From assembly GCA_002425245.1 (NCBI GenBank), contig DILW01000025.1, positions 1 to 22,065 of the forward strand: DNA of 22,065 nt, read 5' to 3'. A program made the translations under genes and the position numbers. Positions 1-6,021 of the stretch are shown in pieces. Positions within the stretch are counted from its first letter, which is position 1, and each line of letters begins with the position of its first letter. The notes beneath the pieces are model-generated. The model searched no databases. It saw nothing but the letters and a program-made list of their open reading frames with translations, and was not told the origin of the DNA. The DNA comes from Betaproteobacteria bacterium UBA5582 (GTDB lineage: Bacteria > Pseudomonadota > Gammaproteobacteria > Burkholderiales > Rhodocyclaceae).

Positions 1-14
1 CACGACGAACCCCG

Positions 15-260
15 TCAGCCGCCGCCAGGCTCCATCGCTTCGTCAATCCCCGATCCCGCCGGAACATGGACGAGCAAGTCGCCGGGCTGGCAGGCGAGGA
101 ATTCGCAAATCCTTTCCAGGGTCTCGAAGCGGACCCCCTTGACCTTCCCCTGCTTGAGCAGGGAAATATTGGCTTCGGTGATGCCCACGTACTCGGCAAG
201 ATCCTTCGACCTGGCTTTGCGTTTGGCGAGCATGACGTCGATGCGGACAACGATGGGCAT
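15..260 (-). CDS. Xre/Cro-C1 family transcriptional regulator (YozG-like)
   Basis: This 81-aa protein is almost entirely one helix-turn-helix domain. Residues ~8-60 follow the compact YozG-type pattern: a first helix around LAKRKARSKDLAEYVG, the recognition region ITEANISLLKQGKVKG, then the RFETLERICEFLACQPGDLL ending typical of small Xre regulators. It should bind DNA as a dimer and has no effector domain. The ATG at 258-260 has only a weak GGGAA Shine-Dalgarno. The gene lies 16 bp downstream of the DUF2975 membrane protein on the same strand. DUF2975 plus a YozG-like HTH is a recurrent two-gene unit whose function is not well established. It probably autoregulates the promoter upstream of the DUF2975 gene (inference). 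Confidence 0.85.
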   Translation of the reverse strand: MPIVVRIDVMLAKRKARSKDLAEYVGITEANISLLKQGKVKGVRFETLERICEFLACQPGDLLVHVPAGSGIDEAMEPGGG

Positions 261-276
261 GAGCGTTCCCGGCCAG

Positions 277-831
277 TCAGACGAATGACGCGTTTTCGTC
301 GGCCAACGCCAGCCCCTCGCCGATGACGCCGGCCATCAGCCATACCAGCGCGGCGAAGAACAACAGGAAGAACTGATCCGAGCCCAGCCCGAGCGCCAGC
401 ATGCGCTGCCCGGGCAGGTTCGCCAGCGTCACCACCACCGACGCCGCCGCATCGCAGAAAATCCTGGCAATCGCCGAAGCCACCGACCAGGCGGCAAAAC
501 TGCGCAGATAGCCGATCGACTCAGCGGTGAATACCCGGCCGCTGCCGAGCAGCAGGAAACACTTGCGCGCCTGCCAGACACCGATCAGCAACAGGCACAG
601 TGGCACCTCCATCAACAGGCAGCCGAGCAGGCGCTGCCAGCTTTGCAGTTCTCCCTGCACGGCACCGGGCGCCAGATTGGCCCGCACCGCCAGCGTCCCG
701 GCGTCGCTCATCATCCAGTAGAAGACGACCGACAAGGGCAACAGGACAATCGCCAGCAGACATCCCGAAGCCAGACGGCGAGCGAGTTGGGGGAGATTGG
801 ACGGGGCCCGGAAATAAGTCGCTTGTGTCAT
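277..831 (-). CDS. DUF2975 family membrane protein
   Basis: This 184-aa protein has four hydrophobic segments at about residues 20-42, 68-88, 108-130 and 150-172, the layout of DUF2975 proteins. Conserved-looking pieces include the GRVFTAESIGYLRSFAAW stretch (compare 'G.vFt..n...lr.ia') in the middle of the protein. The ATG at 829-831 is preceded by AGGAG seven bases upstream, which supports this start. It is the first gene of a two-gene unit with the YozG-like regulator. Its role is unknown; the pairing suggests a membrane protein whose expression, or whose partner regulator, responds to a membrane or growth-state cue (inference). Confidence 0.8.
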   Translation of the reverse strand: MTQATYFRAPSNLPQLARRLASGCLLAIVLLPLSVVFYWMMSDAGTLAVRANLAPGAVQGELQSWQRLLGCLLMEVPLCLLLIGVWQARKCFLLLGSGRVFTAESIGYLRSFAAWSVASAIARIFCDAAASVVVTLANLPGQRMLALGLGSDQFFLLFFAALVWLMAGVIGEGLALADENASFV

Positions 832-864
832 CGAATGCTCCTGAAGGACGTGTCAGAACGCATC

Positions 865-894
865 GTAATACAATAATATTTTTCTGTAAAACAA
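865..894 (-). promoter_or_regulatory. Candidate promoter and operator region of the DUF2975/Xre unit
   Basis: On the minus strand a TTGTTT -35 (889-894) and a TATTAC -10 (865-870) are separated by 18 bases, about 35 bp upstream of the ATG at 831. The surrounding 60 bp is strikingly AT-rich for this window. A direct repeat ACAATAAT(A)TTT occurs at 870-880 and 891-900, 21 bp (two helical turns) apart, and could be the operator of the downstream Xre regulator (inference). Confidence 0.45.
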
Positions 895-936
895 TAATTT
901 TATTTAAATCGATCCACATTCGAAGCGACTGAAAGA

Positions 937-1111
937 CAAGAACTGAGGGGCGAAAAACCAGCCATCGCTGACTATTACCCCGCTCACCCCGCCGCCAGGC
1001 TACGTCGCGCGGCCGTTCATGGAGGTGCGCGTGTTGGTCGATTTCCTGCTGCACATCGCCGACCGGCTCGGGCGCGGCGAAACCGAGCGCCCGGGGCCGG
1101 CTTCCGAGTAA
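937..1111 (+). pseudogene. C-terminal relic of a LysR-type regulator, frameshifted
   Basis: From 992 to the TAA at 1109-1111 one frame reads PPPGYVARPFMEVRVLVDFL followed by LHIADRLGRG. This resembles the end of the LysR substrate-binding domain, where a '..P..R.FvdFL' helix closes the protein. Just upstream, in a frame shifted by one base, 937-987 reads QELRGEKPAIADYYPAHP, which matches the preceding 'L..YyP..P' segment of the same family. The two halves join if one base is lost around 985-992. There is no HTH or effector domain upstream; the sequence before 930 is AT-rich and non-coding. I read it as a decayed 3' end of a lysR gene left beside creA. A short functional peptide is unlikely. 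Confidence 0.55.
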
Positions 1112-1143
1112 ACTGTGCTGTCCGCGACTTTTCTCGAACTCCC

Positions 1144-1608
1144 ATGCGCCTCCCGCTCACCCTGCTTCTTGCCGCACTCGCCCTGCCCGCAGCGGCTGAG
1201 GAAATCGGCTGCACGACCACCGAATGGAAACTGATCGGCGCCAATCACCGGGTTTGCGTCTACGCCTACGACGACCCGAAAATCCCCGGCGTCACCTGCC
1301 ATGTCAGCCAGGCCCGCACCGGTGGCATCAAGGGTAGCCTCGGTCTGGCCGAGGACCCATCGCAGTTTTCCATTGCCTGCCGGCAGATCGGGCCCATCGT
1401 CGTGCCGGAGAAGTTGCCGGCGCGCGAGGTGGTGTTCAGCGAAGACACTTCGCTGCTGTTCAAGGAAACGCAGATTCACCGCCTCTACGACGCCAAGCGC
1501 AAGGTGCTGATCTACCTCGGCATCAGCCGCAAGATCATTGCCGGCGCACCGAGCAACGCGATATCGAGCGTGCCGGTCCAGCCGTGGTCGGCAAACAAGG
1601 GGCCGTAA
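1144..1608 (+). CDS. creA: CreA family periplasmic protein
   Basis: This 154-aa protein has a Sec signal peptide at residues 1-19 (basic MR, hydrophobic LLLAALALP, AAA-EE cleavage site). The mature part is a clear CreA match: IGCTTTEWKLIG, a DDPKIPGVTCHVSQARTGG block, SIACRQIGPI and an ending with RKIIAGAPSNAISSVPVQPW. CreA proteins are conserved exported proteins of unknown biochemical function, named from the E. coli creABCD locus. No creBCD genes are present here, so the name reflects homology only. There is no recognisable Shine-Dalgarno before the ATG, but the signal peptide starts right at it, so the start is likely correct. The gene ends 24 bp from the convergent flavodoxin gene, with no clear terminator between them. 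Confidence 0.88.
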   Translation: MRLPLTLLLAALALPAAAEEIGCTTTEWKLIGANHRVCVYAYDDPKIPGVTCHVSQARTGGIKGSLGLAEDPSQFSIACRQIGPIVVPEKLPAREVVFSEDTSLLFKETQIHRLYDAKRKVLIYLGISRKIIAGAPSNAISSVPVQPWSANKGP

Positions 1609-1632
1609 GCGGTGGCAAGTGCCGTGTGACGC

Positions 1633-2949
1633 TCAGAGCTTTTCGGGATGCGGCTTGAAGTCGAGGTCCTTTCGGCTGATGCCGTTGCTGCGCGCCTTCC
1701 ATATCCAGTAAACCCGCGACATCCACCGGAACACGGGTGCCGGCATCAGTGGCCTCGCCAGTAGCTCAATGGCAGCAACGGGGATTGCCTGCCCCCGGGC
1801 AAGTGCAGCCCCGGCGAGGGTCAGGGCGCGGATCGGCCGGCGCAACAAAAACCGGTGTTTTTTCAGCGGCCGGCCGTGAATCAACTCCCCGCCTCCGAGC
1901 GCCAGACCACCACGCCATGCCAGACCTTGTTGCGCAGCAAAATGCCGCAGTTGGCGAATGGCAATACGGTTATGGATGGCTTCCGGATAGCCGCAATTCA
2001 GCAATGCCACGAGTTGATTCAAGCGCTGTCCGGCGCGATCGATATCAAGTCGTTGCGCCAGTTGCTCCAGTGCGCTCACGACCAGATAAGGCAGACCATC
2101 GACGTAAAGGGGTGCTGCAACGATCAGCAAGGGCGCGCCGAGCATCGTGTCAAGCGCCTGATCAGCGGCATCTCCAGGCTTGATGAAGGCCTTGGCATGA
2201 ACCAACGAACACCGCGTTCCCGATGCTTCCAGCGAAGCACTCAGGGTTAGGGCCAGCGCCTCCGAGGTGCTGCATCCCTTGGCCCGGGCACTGCCGATGA
2301 AGATGACCGCGCTTTCCGGAGGCTCTGACACAGCGGTTTGCTCAGGCGTACAGACCTGCATGAGTGCATCGGGCAGCGGGACCGGAAAGCGATCACCGGC
2401 GTTGATATCGAGCGCAGCATGCAGCGCAGACGCCAATTCATCCTGCCAGTTCGCGGACGCAGGAGCGATGACACGACTGAGGTAGCGCGGAGCAATCAAA
2501 TTGATGGCGTTTCCCCCTGCATACTCATGAAAAGTCGCAGCTGCCTCAACGTCGTCGCCGACACCAAGAAACAGCATCGGTGGGTAATTCTGGTAGCGCG
2601 GGTGATGACGGGTCAGGCCGTCACGTTCGCTGAAGAAAGGATGAATCAAGCCGATCAGCCGATCAATCGCCTTTTTCAGAGCGGCGCTGTACCCCCCTGA
2701 AACAACGGGCGTCAGAAGAACAACCAGCCCGGCATGGCGCATCGCGCAGGCAATATCCTGTCCGGCATCGCGGCTCCGGCAACTCCCTGGGGTGCGCATC
2801 CAGCAGTCGAAGTCGCCCGTACAGGGTGCCATGCTCAGACTACTCAGGGCAAAATGCCTGACGGCGAAGCCATGCTTACGGGTCAGATCCAGCAGCAAAC
2901 CGGAAAACGGATCGCCCGCGGCGCAGCCGTCGAGAATGACAATCTCCAT
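1633..2949 (-). CDS. Tandem flavodoxin-like NAD(P)H-dependent oxidoreductase
   Basis: This 438-aa protein carries two flavodoxin/NADPH-dependent FMN reductase-like halves. Domain 1 (residues ~1-190) begins MEIVILDGCAAGDP and has the CTGDFDCWMRTPGSC signature followed by LLTPVVSGGYSAALKKAIDR, the FMN-binding layout of iron-sulfur flavoprotein-like reductases. Domain 2 (~215-360) begins VIFIGSARAKGCSTSEAL (phosphate-loop region) and continues with LLIVAAPLYVDGLPYLVVSALEQL. A basic, partly hydrophobic tail (~370-438) follows. A longer frame runs to 3036, but its extra 29 residues are not flavodoxin-like and lie upstream of the predicted promoter. I therefore use the ATG at 2947-2949 with GCAGG upstream. 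A cytosolic flavin reductase role is likely; substrate unknown. Confidence 0.75.
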   Translation of the reverse strand: MEIVILDGCAAGDPFSGLLLDLTRKHGFAVRHFALSSLSMAPCTGDFDCWMRTPGSCRSRDAGQDIACAMRHAGLVVLLTPVVSGGYSAALKKAIDRLIGLIHPFFSERDGLTRHHPRYQNYPPMLFLGVGDDVEAAATFHEYAGGNAINLIAPRYLSRVIAPASANWQDELASALHAALDINAGDRFPVPLPDALMQVCTPEQTAVSEPPESAVIFIGSARAKGCSTSEALALTLSASLEASGTRCSLVHAKAFIKPGDAADQALDTMLGAPLLIVAAPLYVDGLPYLVVSALEQLAQRLDIDRAGQRLNQLVALLNCGYPEAIHNRIAIRQLRHFAAQQGLAWRGGLALGGGELIHGRPLKKHRFLLRRPIRALTLAGAALARGQAIPVAAIELLARPLMPAPVFRWMSRVYWIWKARSNGISRKDLDFKPHPEKL

Positions 2950-3015
2950 GCAAGCCTGCTCGTGTGGGTACGTGATAAAACGCGAAGCGGGGATTGTTTC
3001 AGCAAGCCAGGCAAA

Positions 3016-3024
3016 AGTATACCA
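3016..3024 (-). promoter_or_regulatory. Extended -10 promoter candidate for the flavodoxin gene
   Basis: On the minus strand TGGTATACT matches the extended -10 pattern TGnTATAaT. Transcription would start near 3009, giving a leader of about 60 nt to the ATG at 2949. There is no good -35, as is usual for extended -10 promoters. Confidence 0.4.
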
Positions 3025-3180
3025 ATGGCATAGCAAGAATCTTCACTGGGCCTTTTCCCCCCTTGCAATCAAAGGCCAGCAGTATCAGGATAATTCGGGC
3101 ATCATCCACCGCCGGAAACGCGATACCAACCAGCCATTCTCCTCGTTCCTGAAACCTCTTTTTTCCCCGATTCCTTCGCG

Positions 3181-3723
3181 ATGAGCTCCCGCCCCCACCA
3201 CCGTCGCCTCGACGACGAACTCGCCGCCGCAGCCGCTGCTTACCAGGCCAGCGCCGTGATCCCGCATTGCCCGCAATGCTCGAATTCCTGCTGCCGGCTC
3301 GATCCACTGGTACTTGAACTGGAGTGGAAGCAAGTCAGGACGTTCTGGCAGATTGATGAGGCACGGGCGGCCTTCGACCGGCGGCTGGCCGCCGGCAACG
3401 GGCCGCAGGAAATCCGGGCCGGCAACGGGCTTTACTACGCCCACGGCAAGCCCTGCCCTGCCTTCGACGAGGCGTGCGGCTCATGCCGCGTCTACGGACA
3501 GCCGATCAAGCCGGCGGGCTGCTCGGATTTTCCCGTGTATGAGGATGGCGGCAGCGTCGTCGCCGACCTGCGCTGTGAAGCCGTCGGGCTTGAAGCCTTG
3601 AAGGACTGGATCGCTAAGGCGGTCGGACCGGGGTTTCGCGTCAGCTCGTCGGCGGACGAGAATTTTCCCTTCATGGTGACGCTGACGGTAAAAAAGTCGA
3701 AGCCGCCGAAAACGCGCGGCTGA
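3181..3723 (+). CDS. YkgJ family cysteine-cluster protein (UPF0153)
   Basis: This 180-aa protein has the cysteine spacing of YkgJ/CxxCxxxCC proteins. HCPQCSNSCCRL at residues 29-40 gives C30, C33, C37 and C38. A second group follows in the middle: KPCPAFDEACGSCRVYGQPIKP then AGCSDFP. The family is thought to bind a zinc ion or an Fe-S cluster through these cysteines; its function is largely unknown. No transmembrane or signal segment is present. The ATG lacks a visible Shine-Dalgarno (the leader is pyrimidine-rich), but no better in-frame start exists upstream. It is divergent from the flavodoxin gene and ends 24 bp from the convergent transporter. Confidence 0.8.
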   Translation: MSSRPHHRRLDDELAAAAAAYQASAVIPHCPQCSNSCCRLDPLVLELEWKQVRTFWQIDEARAAFDRRLAAGNGPQEIRAGNGLYYAHGKPCPAFDEACGSCRVYGQPIKPAGCSDFPVYEDGGSVVADLRCEAVGLEALKDWIAKAVGPGFRVSSSADENFPFMVTLTVKKSKPPKTRG

Positions 3724-3747
3724 CAACCGGTTTTGTCCTGGCGCTGA

Positions 3748-4716
3748 CTAGCCCGGCTTTTTCCCGAACAACCGATCGGTCAGCTTGACGTACCAGGCCG
3801 CCGACTGCACCTGGATGATGTAGGCCAGGGTGATCACCAGGGCGGCGTCGGAGCCGGCCGGGCCAAAGGCGTTCATGGCCAGCGCCAGGGCAATCGACAG
3901 ATTGCGCATCACCGTGCCGTACACCAGAGCGATGGCATCGCCACGCGGCAACAGGGTCTTGGCAAGCACCGTGCTGAGCAGGTAGTTGATACCGTAGAGC
4001 GCCAGCAGCGGCCACACCAGGAGCAGCAGTTCAGCCGGCCTGGCGACCAGTTGCTCGGCCTTGAGCGCCATCGCGACGAAGACGATACCGAGTACGCCCA
4101 GCGTCGAAAACGGCGGGAAACGCGGCGCCCACTCGCTCTGGAAAGCCTTCTGCCCGTACTTGCCGAGCAGGTGCGACTGCGTGAAATGACCGGCCAGCAT
4201 GGGCAGGAAAACGATCACGACAATCTGGACGAAGACCGCCACCAAATCCACCGGCACGCTCGCCCCCATCAGCCACTGCACGTAGAAAGGCGTCGCCAGC
4301 GAGCCGAGAATCAGGCCAAGCACGGTCATCTTGACCGCCGCGCCGAGATTGCCACCGGCAAAGCCGGTCCACGAAATGGTCATGCCCGAGGTCGGCAGCA
4401 GCGCGGCCAGCAGCAGGCCGACGGCGTAGTGCGGATGCCCGGCGAGGAGCAGGCTGCCCAGGCCGAAGGCGACGAAGGGGATGATCGCGAAGTTGATCAG
4501 TTGGGCCAGCCCGAGCGCACGGTTGTCGCCGCCCTCAAGCAGCTTGTTCAGCTTGAGCGTGACCATCATCGGATAAACCATGAGGAAGGTCAGCGGCATG
4601 ATCAGGAGCTTCATCCACTGGCTCGGCGCCAGGATACCGGCGAGAAAACCGAGCAGCATGACGAGCGGAATGGCAAGGATCAGATTCTTCGACAACAGGG
4701 CAAGAAAGCCTAGCAT
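3748..4716 (-). CDS. BASS-family transporter (bile acid:Na+ symporter / arsenic resistance-like)
   Basis: This 322-aa, very hydrophobic protein has about ten membrane segments, the length and layout of the bile acid:sodium symporter/ACR3 superfamily (SBF-like). Recognisable stretches are PLTFLMVYPMMVTLKLNKL, LLPTSGMTISWTGFAGGNLG (the substrate-region 'P..g.t..wt.laggn' motif of this branch) and VYGTVMRNLSIALALAMN near residue 270. The branch is commonly annotated 'arsenic resistance protein', but I do not see the ACR3 cysteine motif and there is no arsR, arsC or arsH nearby. An anion or organic-acid substrate is therefore equally possible. The ATG at 4714-4716 follows an AT-rich promoter region. 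Confidence 0.78.
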   Translation of the reverse strand: MLGFLALLSKNLILAIPLVMLLGFLAGILAPSQWMKLLIMPLTFLMVYPMMVTLKLNKLLEGGDNRALGLAQLINFAIIPFVAFGLGSLLLAGHPHYAVGLLLAALLPTSGMTISWTGFAGGNLGAAVKMTVLGLILGSLATPFYVQWLMGASVPVDLVAVFVQIVVIVFLPMLAGHFTQSHLLGKYGQKAFQSEWAPRFPPFSTLGVLGIVFVAMALKAEQLVARPAELLLLVWPLLALYGINYLLSTVLAKTLLPRGDAIALVYGTVMRNLSIALALAMNAFGPAGSDAALVITLAYIIQVQSAAWYVKLTDRLFGKKPG

Positions 4717-4745
4717 GGGGCACCAGAACTAAATATAAGACTTCA

Positions 4746-4751
4746 ATTATA
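4746..4751 (-). promoter_or_regulatory. -10 box candidate of the BASS transporter gene
   Basis: TATAAT reads on the minus strand about 30 bp before the ATG at 4716, inside an AT-rich stretch (4730-4760). The -35 is weak (TTTCCC-like), so an activator or relief of repression may be needed (inference). Confidence 0.4.
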
Positions 4752-4801
4752 TATCTTCGGAATAGCCTGGGAAAAGCCAAACCACCGACAGGGATAAAGT
4801 A

Positions 4802-4817
4802 CTGTACAAAACACCAG
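4802..4817 (+). promoter_or_regulatory. Imperfect second LexA-like box
   Basis: CTGT-N8-CCAG differs from the LexA consensus CTGT-N8-ACAG by one base in the outer tetrads. The flanks extend the symmetry (ACTG...CAGT). It lies 37 bp upstream of the full box at 4839-4854. Confidence 0.35.
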
Positions 4818-4820
4818 TTA

Positions 4821-4854
4821 TTGGATATTCTGCAACCACTGTTTATCCATACAG
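4821..4854 (+). promoter_or_regulatory. Promoter overlapped by a LexA (SOS) box
   Basis: TTGGAT (4821-4826) and TATCCA (4844-4849) are spaced by exactly 17 bases. The 16-bp CTGT-TTATCCAT-ACAG at 4839-4854 covers the -10, the classic placement for LexA repression, and fully matches CTGT-N8-ACAG, the box used by LexA in gamma- and betaproteobacteria. Transcription would begin near 4857, about 20 nt before the ATG of the 56-codon ORF. A full match is expected about once per 65 kb by chance, so position and the second near-match carry much of the weight. Confidence 0.55.
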
Positions 4855-4875
4855 CCACAACAAAGGGGCACAGTC

Positions 4876-5046
4876 ATGAAACAACTGCAGAAATGGTTCG
4901 ACCTGATCGCCGGCATTTCCGAAGAGGAACAAAGGAAACTGGCGATCGCCCACGCCATCTTTGGTCAACCCGGCCCGGATCTTTCCGGGCTGTCCCGGCC
5001 GGCCTGCTGGCGGCGCAGCAGCCACGTCCGCTTACATCGAAAGTAA
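4876..5046 (+). CDS. Small SOS-box-preceded ORF (56 aa), unknown
   Basis: The ATG at 4876 opens a 56-codon frame ending at TAA 5044-5046. AAGGGG lies seven bases upstream as a Shine-Dalgarno. The product starts MKQLQKWFDLIAGISEEEQR, an amphipathic helical half, and ends in a basic tail (CWRRSSHVRLHRK). There is no signal peptide and no clear transmembrane helix. I do not recognise the family. The promoter, LexA box, leader and ribosome site line up in the correct order, which argues for a real gene induced by DNA damage. Small SOS proteins elsewhere act as toxins or division inhibitors, but nothing in this sequence shows that. The basic, less conserved-looking second half leaves open that it is a truncated remnant. 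Confidence 0.5.
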   Translation: MKQLQKWFDLIAGISEEEQRKLAIAHAIFGQPGPDLSGLSRPACWRRSSHVRLHRK

Positions 5047-5154
5047 GCCCCTTTTTCCCCGGCCAGGTGGCGGCAGGCGGCGCCTGCGGCATAATGGCGG
5101 CAAGTCACAACAGAACCGCCACCAGCGGCCATCACACACCGGGGAAAAGCACAC

Positions 5155-5484
5155 ATGAAGCGCATCGACATCGATGAAGCCATCCGCTTGCACAACACGT
5201 GGCGTCGCCAGTTTCTCAATGCCTTTGCCGGCGGCAACTATGCCGACATGCCGCTCTCCGAACACCGGAGCTGCACGCTGGAGCGCCTGCTCGCCGGACA
5301 AGCCGAACTTCCCGCCGGGCTGACCGAAACTCACCGACGCTTTCACGAGTTGGCCAATGAAATTGTCGAACTGAGCCAGAACGGTCTCGGCGATTCAGCC
5401 GATCTCCTGCTGCCCGAACTCAACGAAGCGGCGCATCAACTGGTGGCCGCGCTCGACCAGCTGCGCCTGCAACTGGCGGTCTGA
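5155..5484 (+). CDS. Stand-alone CZB (chemoreceptor zinc-binding) domain protein
   Basis: The whole 109-aa protein is one four-helix CZB domain. The pattern is AIRLHNTWRRQFLNAF (H13), SEHRSCTLERLLAGQ (C40), then THRRFHELANEIVEL (H60 and H64), ending in an amphipathic helix. These give the one-cysteine, three-histidine zinc site of CZB proteins. CZB domains usually sit at the end of chemoreceptors or diguanylate cyclases (E. coli DgcZ), where zinc controls output. Here no output domain is fused, so it may act in trans or as a zinc/thiol sensor (inference). A CATAAT at 5090-5095 could be its -10. It ends two bases before the convergent 90-aa membrane-protein gene. Confidence 0.8.
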   Translation: MKRIDIDEAIRLHNTWRRQFLNAFAGGNYADMPLSEHRSCTLERLLAGQAELPAGLTETHRRFHELANEIVELSQNGLGDSADLLLPELNEAAHQLVAALDQLRLQLAV

Positions 5485-5486
5485 AC

Positions 5487-5759
5487 TCACCCCAGGCCGA
5501 GGCGCCACAGCGCCAGTCCAACCCACAGGCAAAACAGGATGACGAAGCACAGCACGCCGCTGACCACCGCCGGCGTGCCAGCCGGCAGGATGGCGGCAAC
5601 CAGGCGGCGCGGCGCCCGGGTGATCAGCTCGAACAAGCGGTAGATCGGATTGGCCTGACGTTGACTGCCAGCCAGCACCGCCATCGCCGCCAGGCCAAGC
5701 AAGGCCAGGCCAAGCATTTCGACGATGGCGCGCAGGGCGGAAATCAGGAATGGCAGCAC
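5487..5759 (-). CDS. Small inner-membrane protein (two helices, YggT-like), last gene of the transporter operon
   Basis: This 90-aa protein starts at GTG 5757-5759, only four bases after the DUF4212 stop, with GGAG seven bases before the start. It has hydrophobic segments at about 3-30 and 60-85. Between them, ANPIYRLFELITRAPRRLV resembles the 'npiy.ll.riT.P.lrp.Rr' loop of YggT proteins, though the match is weak. A longer frame running to 5909 overlaps the DUF4212 gene out of frame and is not a credible start. Tight spacing suggests translation coupled to the symporter genes. It may be an accessory of the transporter or just a passenger; no function can be assigned. Confidence 0.6.
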   Translation of the reverse strand: MLPFLISALRAIVEMLGLALLGLAAMAVLAGSQRQANPIYRLFELITRAPRRLVAAILPAGTPAVVSGVLCFVILFCLWVGLALWRLGLG

Positions 5760-5763
5760 CGCC

Positions 5764-6021
5764 CTACTCCGGCTCGGCCTCGGACTCGTGCTCGGCGTCG
5801 AGATCGCGCATGCGCCGGCTGTAGTGGACGATGATTCCCAGGTAGCAGAGCAGGATGCCCTGCGCGGCAAAGTAGAAACCCAGGGGAAAGCCCAGAAACG
5901 TGTAGGCATTCAACTCCCGGGCAAACCAGGTGACGCCGAATGTCAGCACCAGCCAGAGCGACAGCAGCCAGGCGGTGAGCCGGCTGGTTTTCTGCCAGTA
6001 ACTTGCAGGCATCTTGTTCAT
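5764..6021 (-). CDS. DUF4212 protein, small subunit of sodium/solute symporter
   Basis: This 85-aa protein has two membrane helices: LTAWLLSLWLVLTFGVTWFA, and a second around GFYFAAQGILLCYLGIIVHY. It ends in an acidic, charged tail. This is the DUF4212 pattern, found beside VC_2705-type SLC5 symporters and regarded as their small partner, analogous to YjcH beside ActP. The ATG at 6019-6021 overlaps the symporter stop by one base (TGATG), which strongly favours this start over the TTG one codon upstream. Here it follows the large subunit; in the arrangements I know the small subunit usually comes first. Confidence 0.85.
   Translation of the reverse strand: MNKMPASYWQKTSRLTAWLLSLWLVLTFGVTWFARELNAYTFLGFPLGFYFAAQGILLCYLGIIVHYSRRMRDLDAEHESEAEPE

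Noticed and set aside
2950..3036. Longer N-terminus for the tandem flavodoxin protein
   Set aside because: The extra 29 residues are not flavodoxin-like, and the predicted extended -10 at 3016-3024 would lie inside the coding region.
4821..5177. A 118-codon frame overlapping the small LexA-boxed ORF
   Set aside because: It starts inside the promoter with no ribosome site, and its sequence is low-complexity; the 56-codon frame has the correct leader and Shine-Dalgarno.
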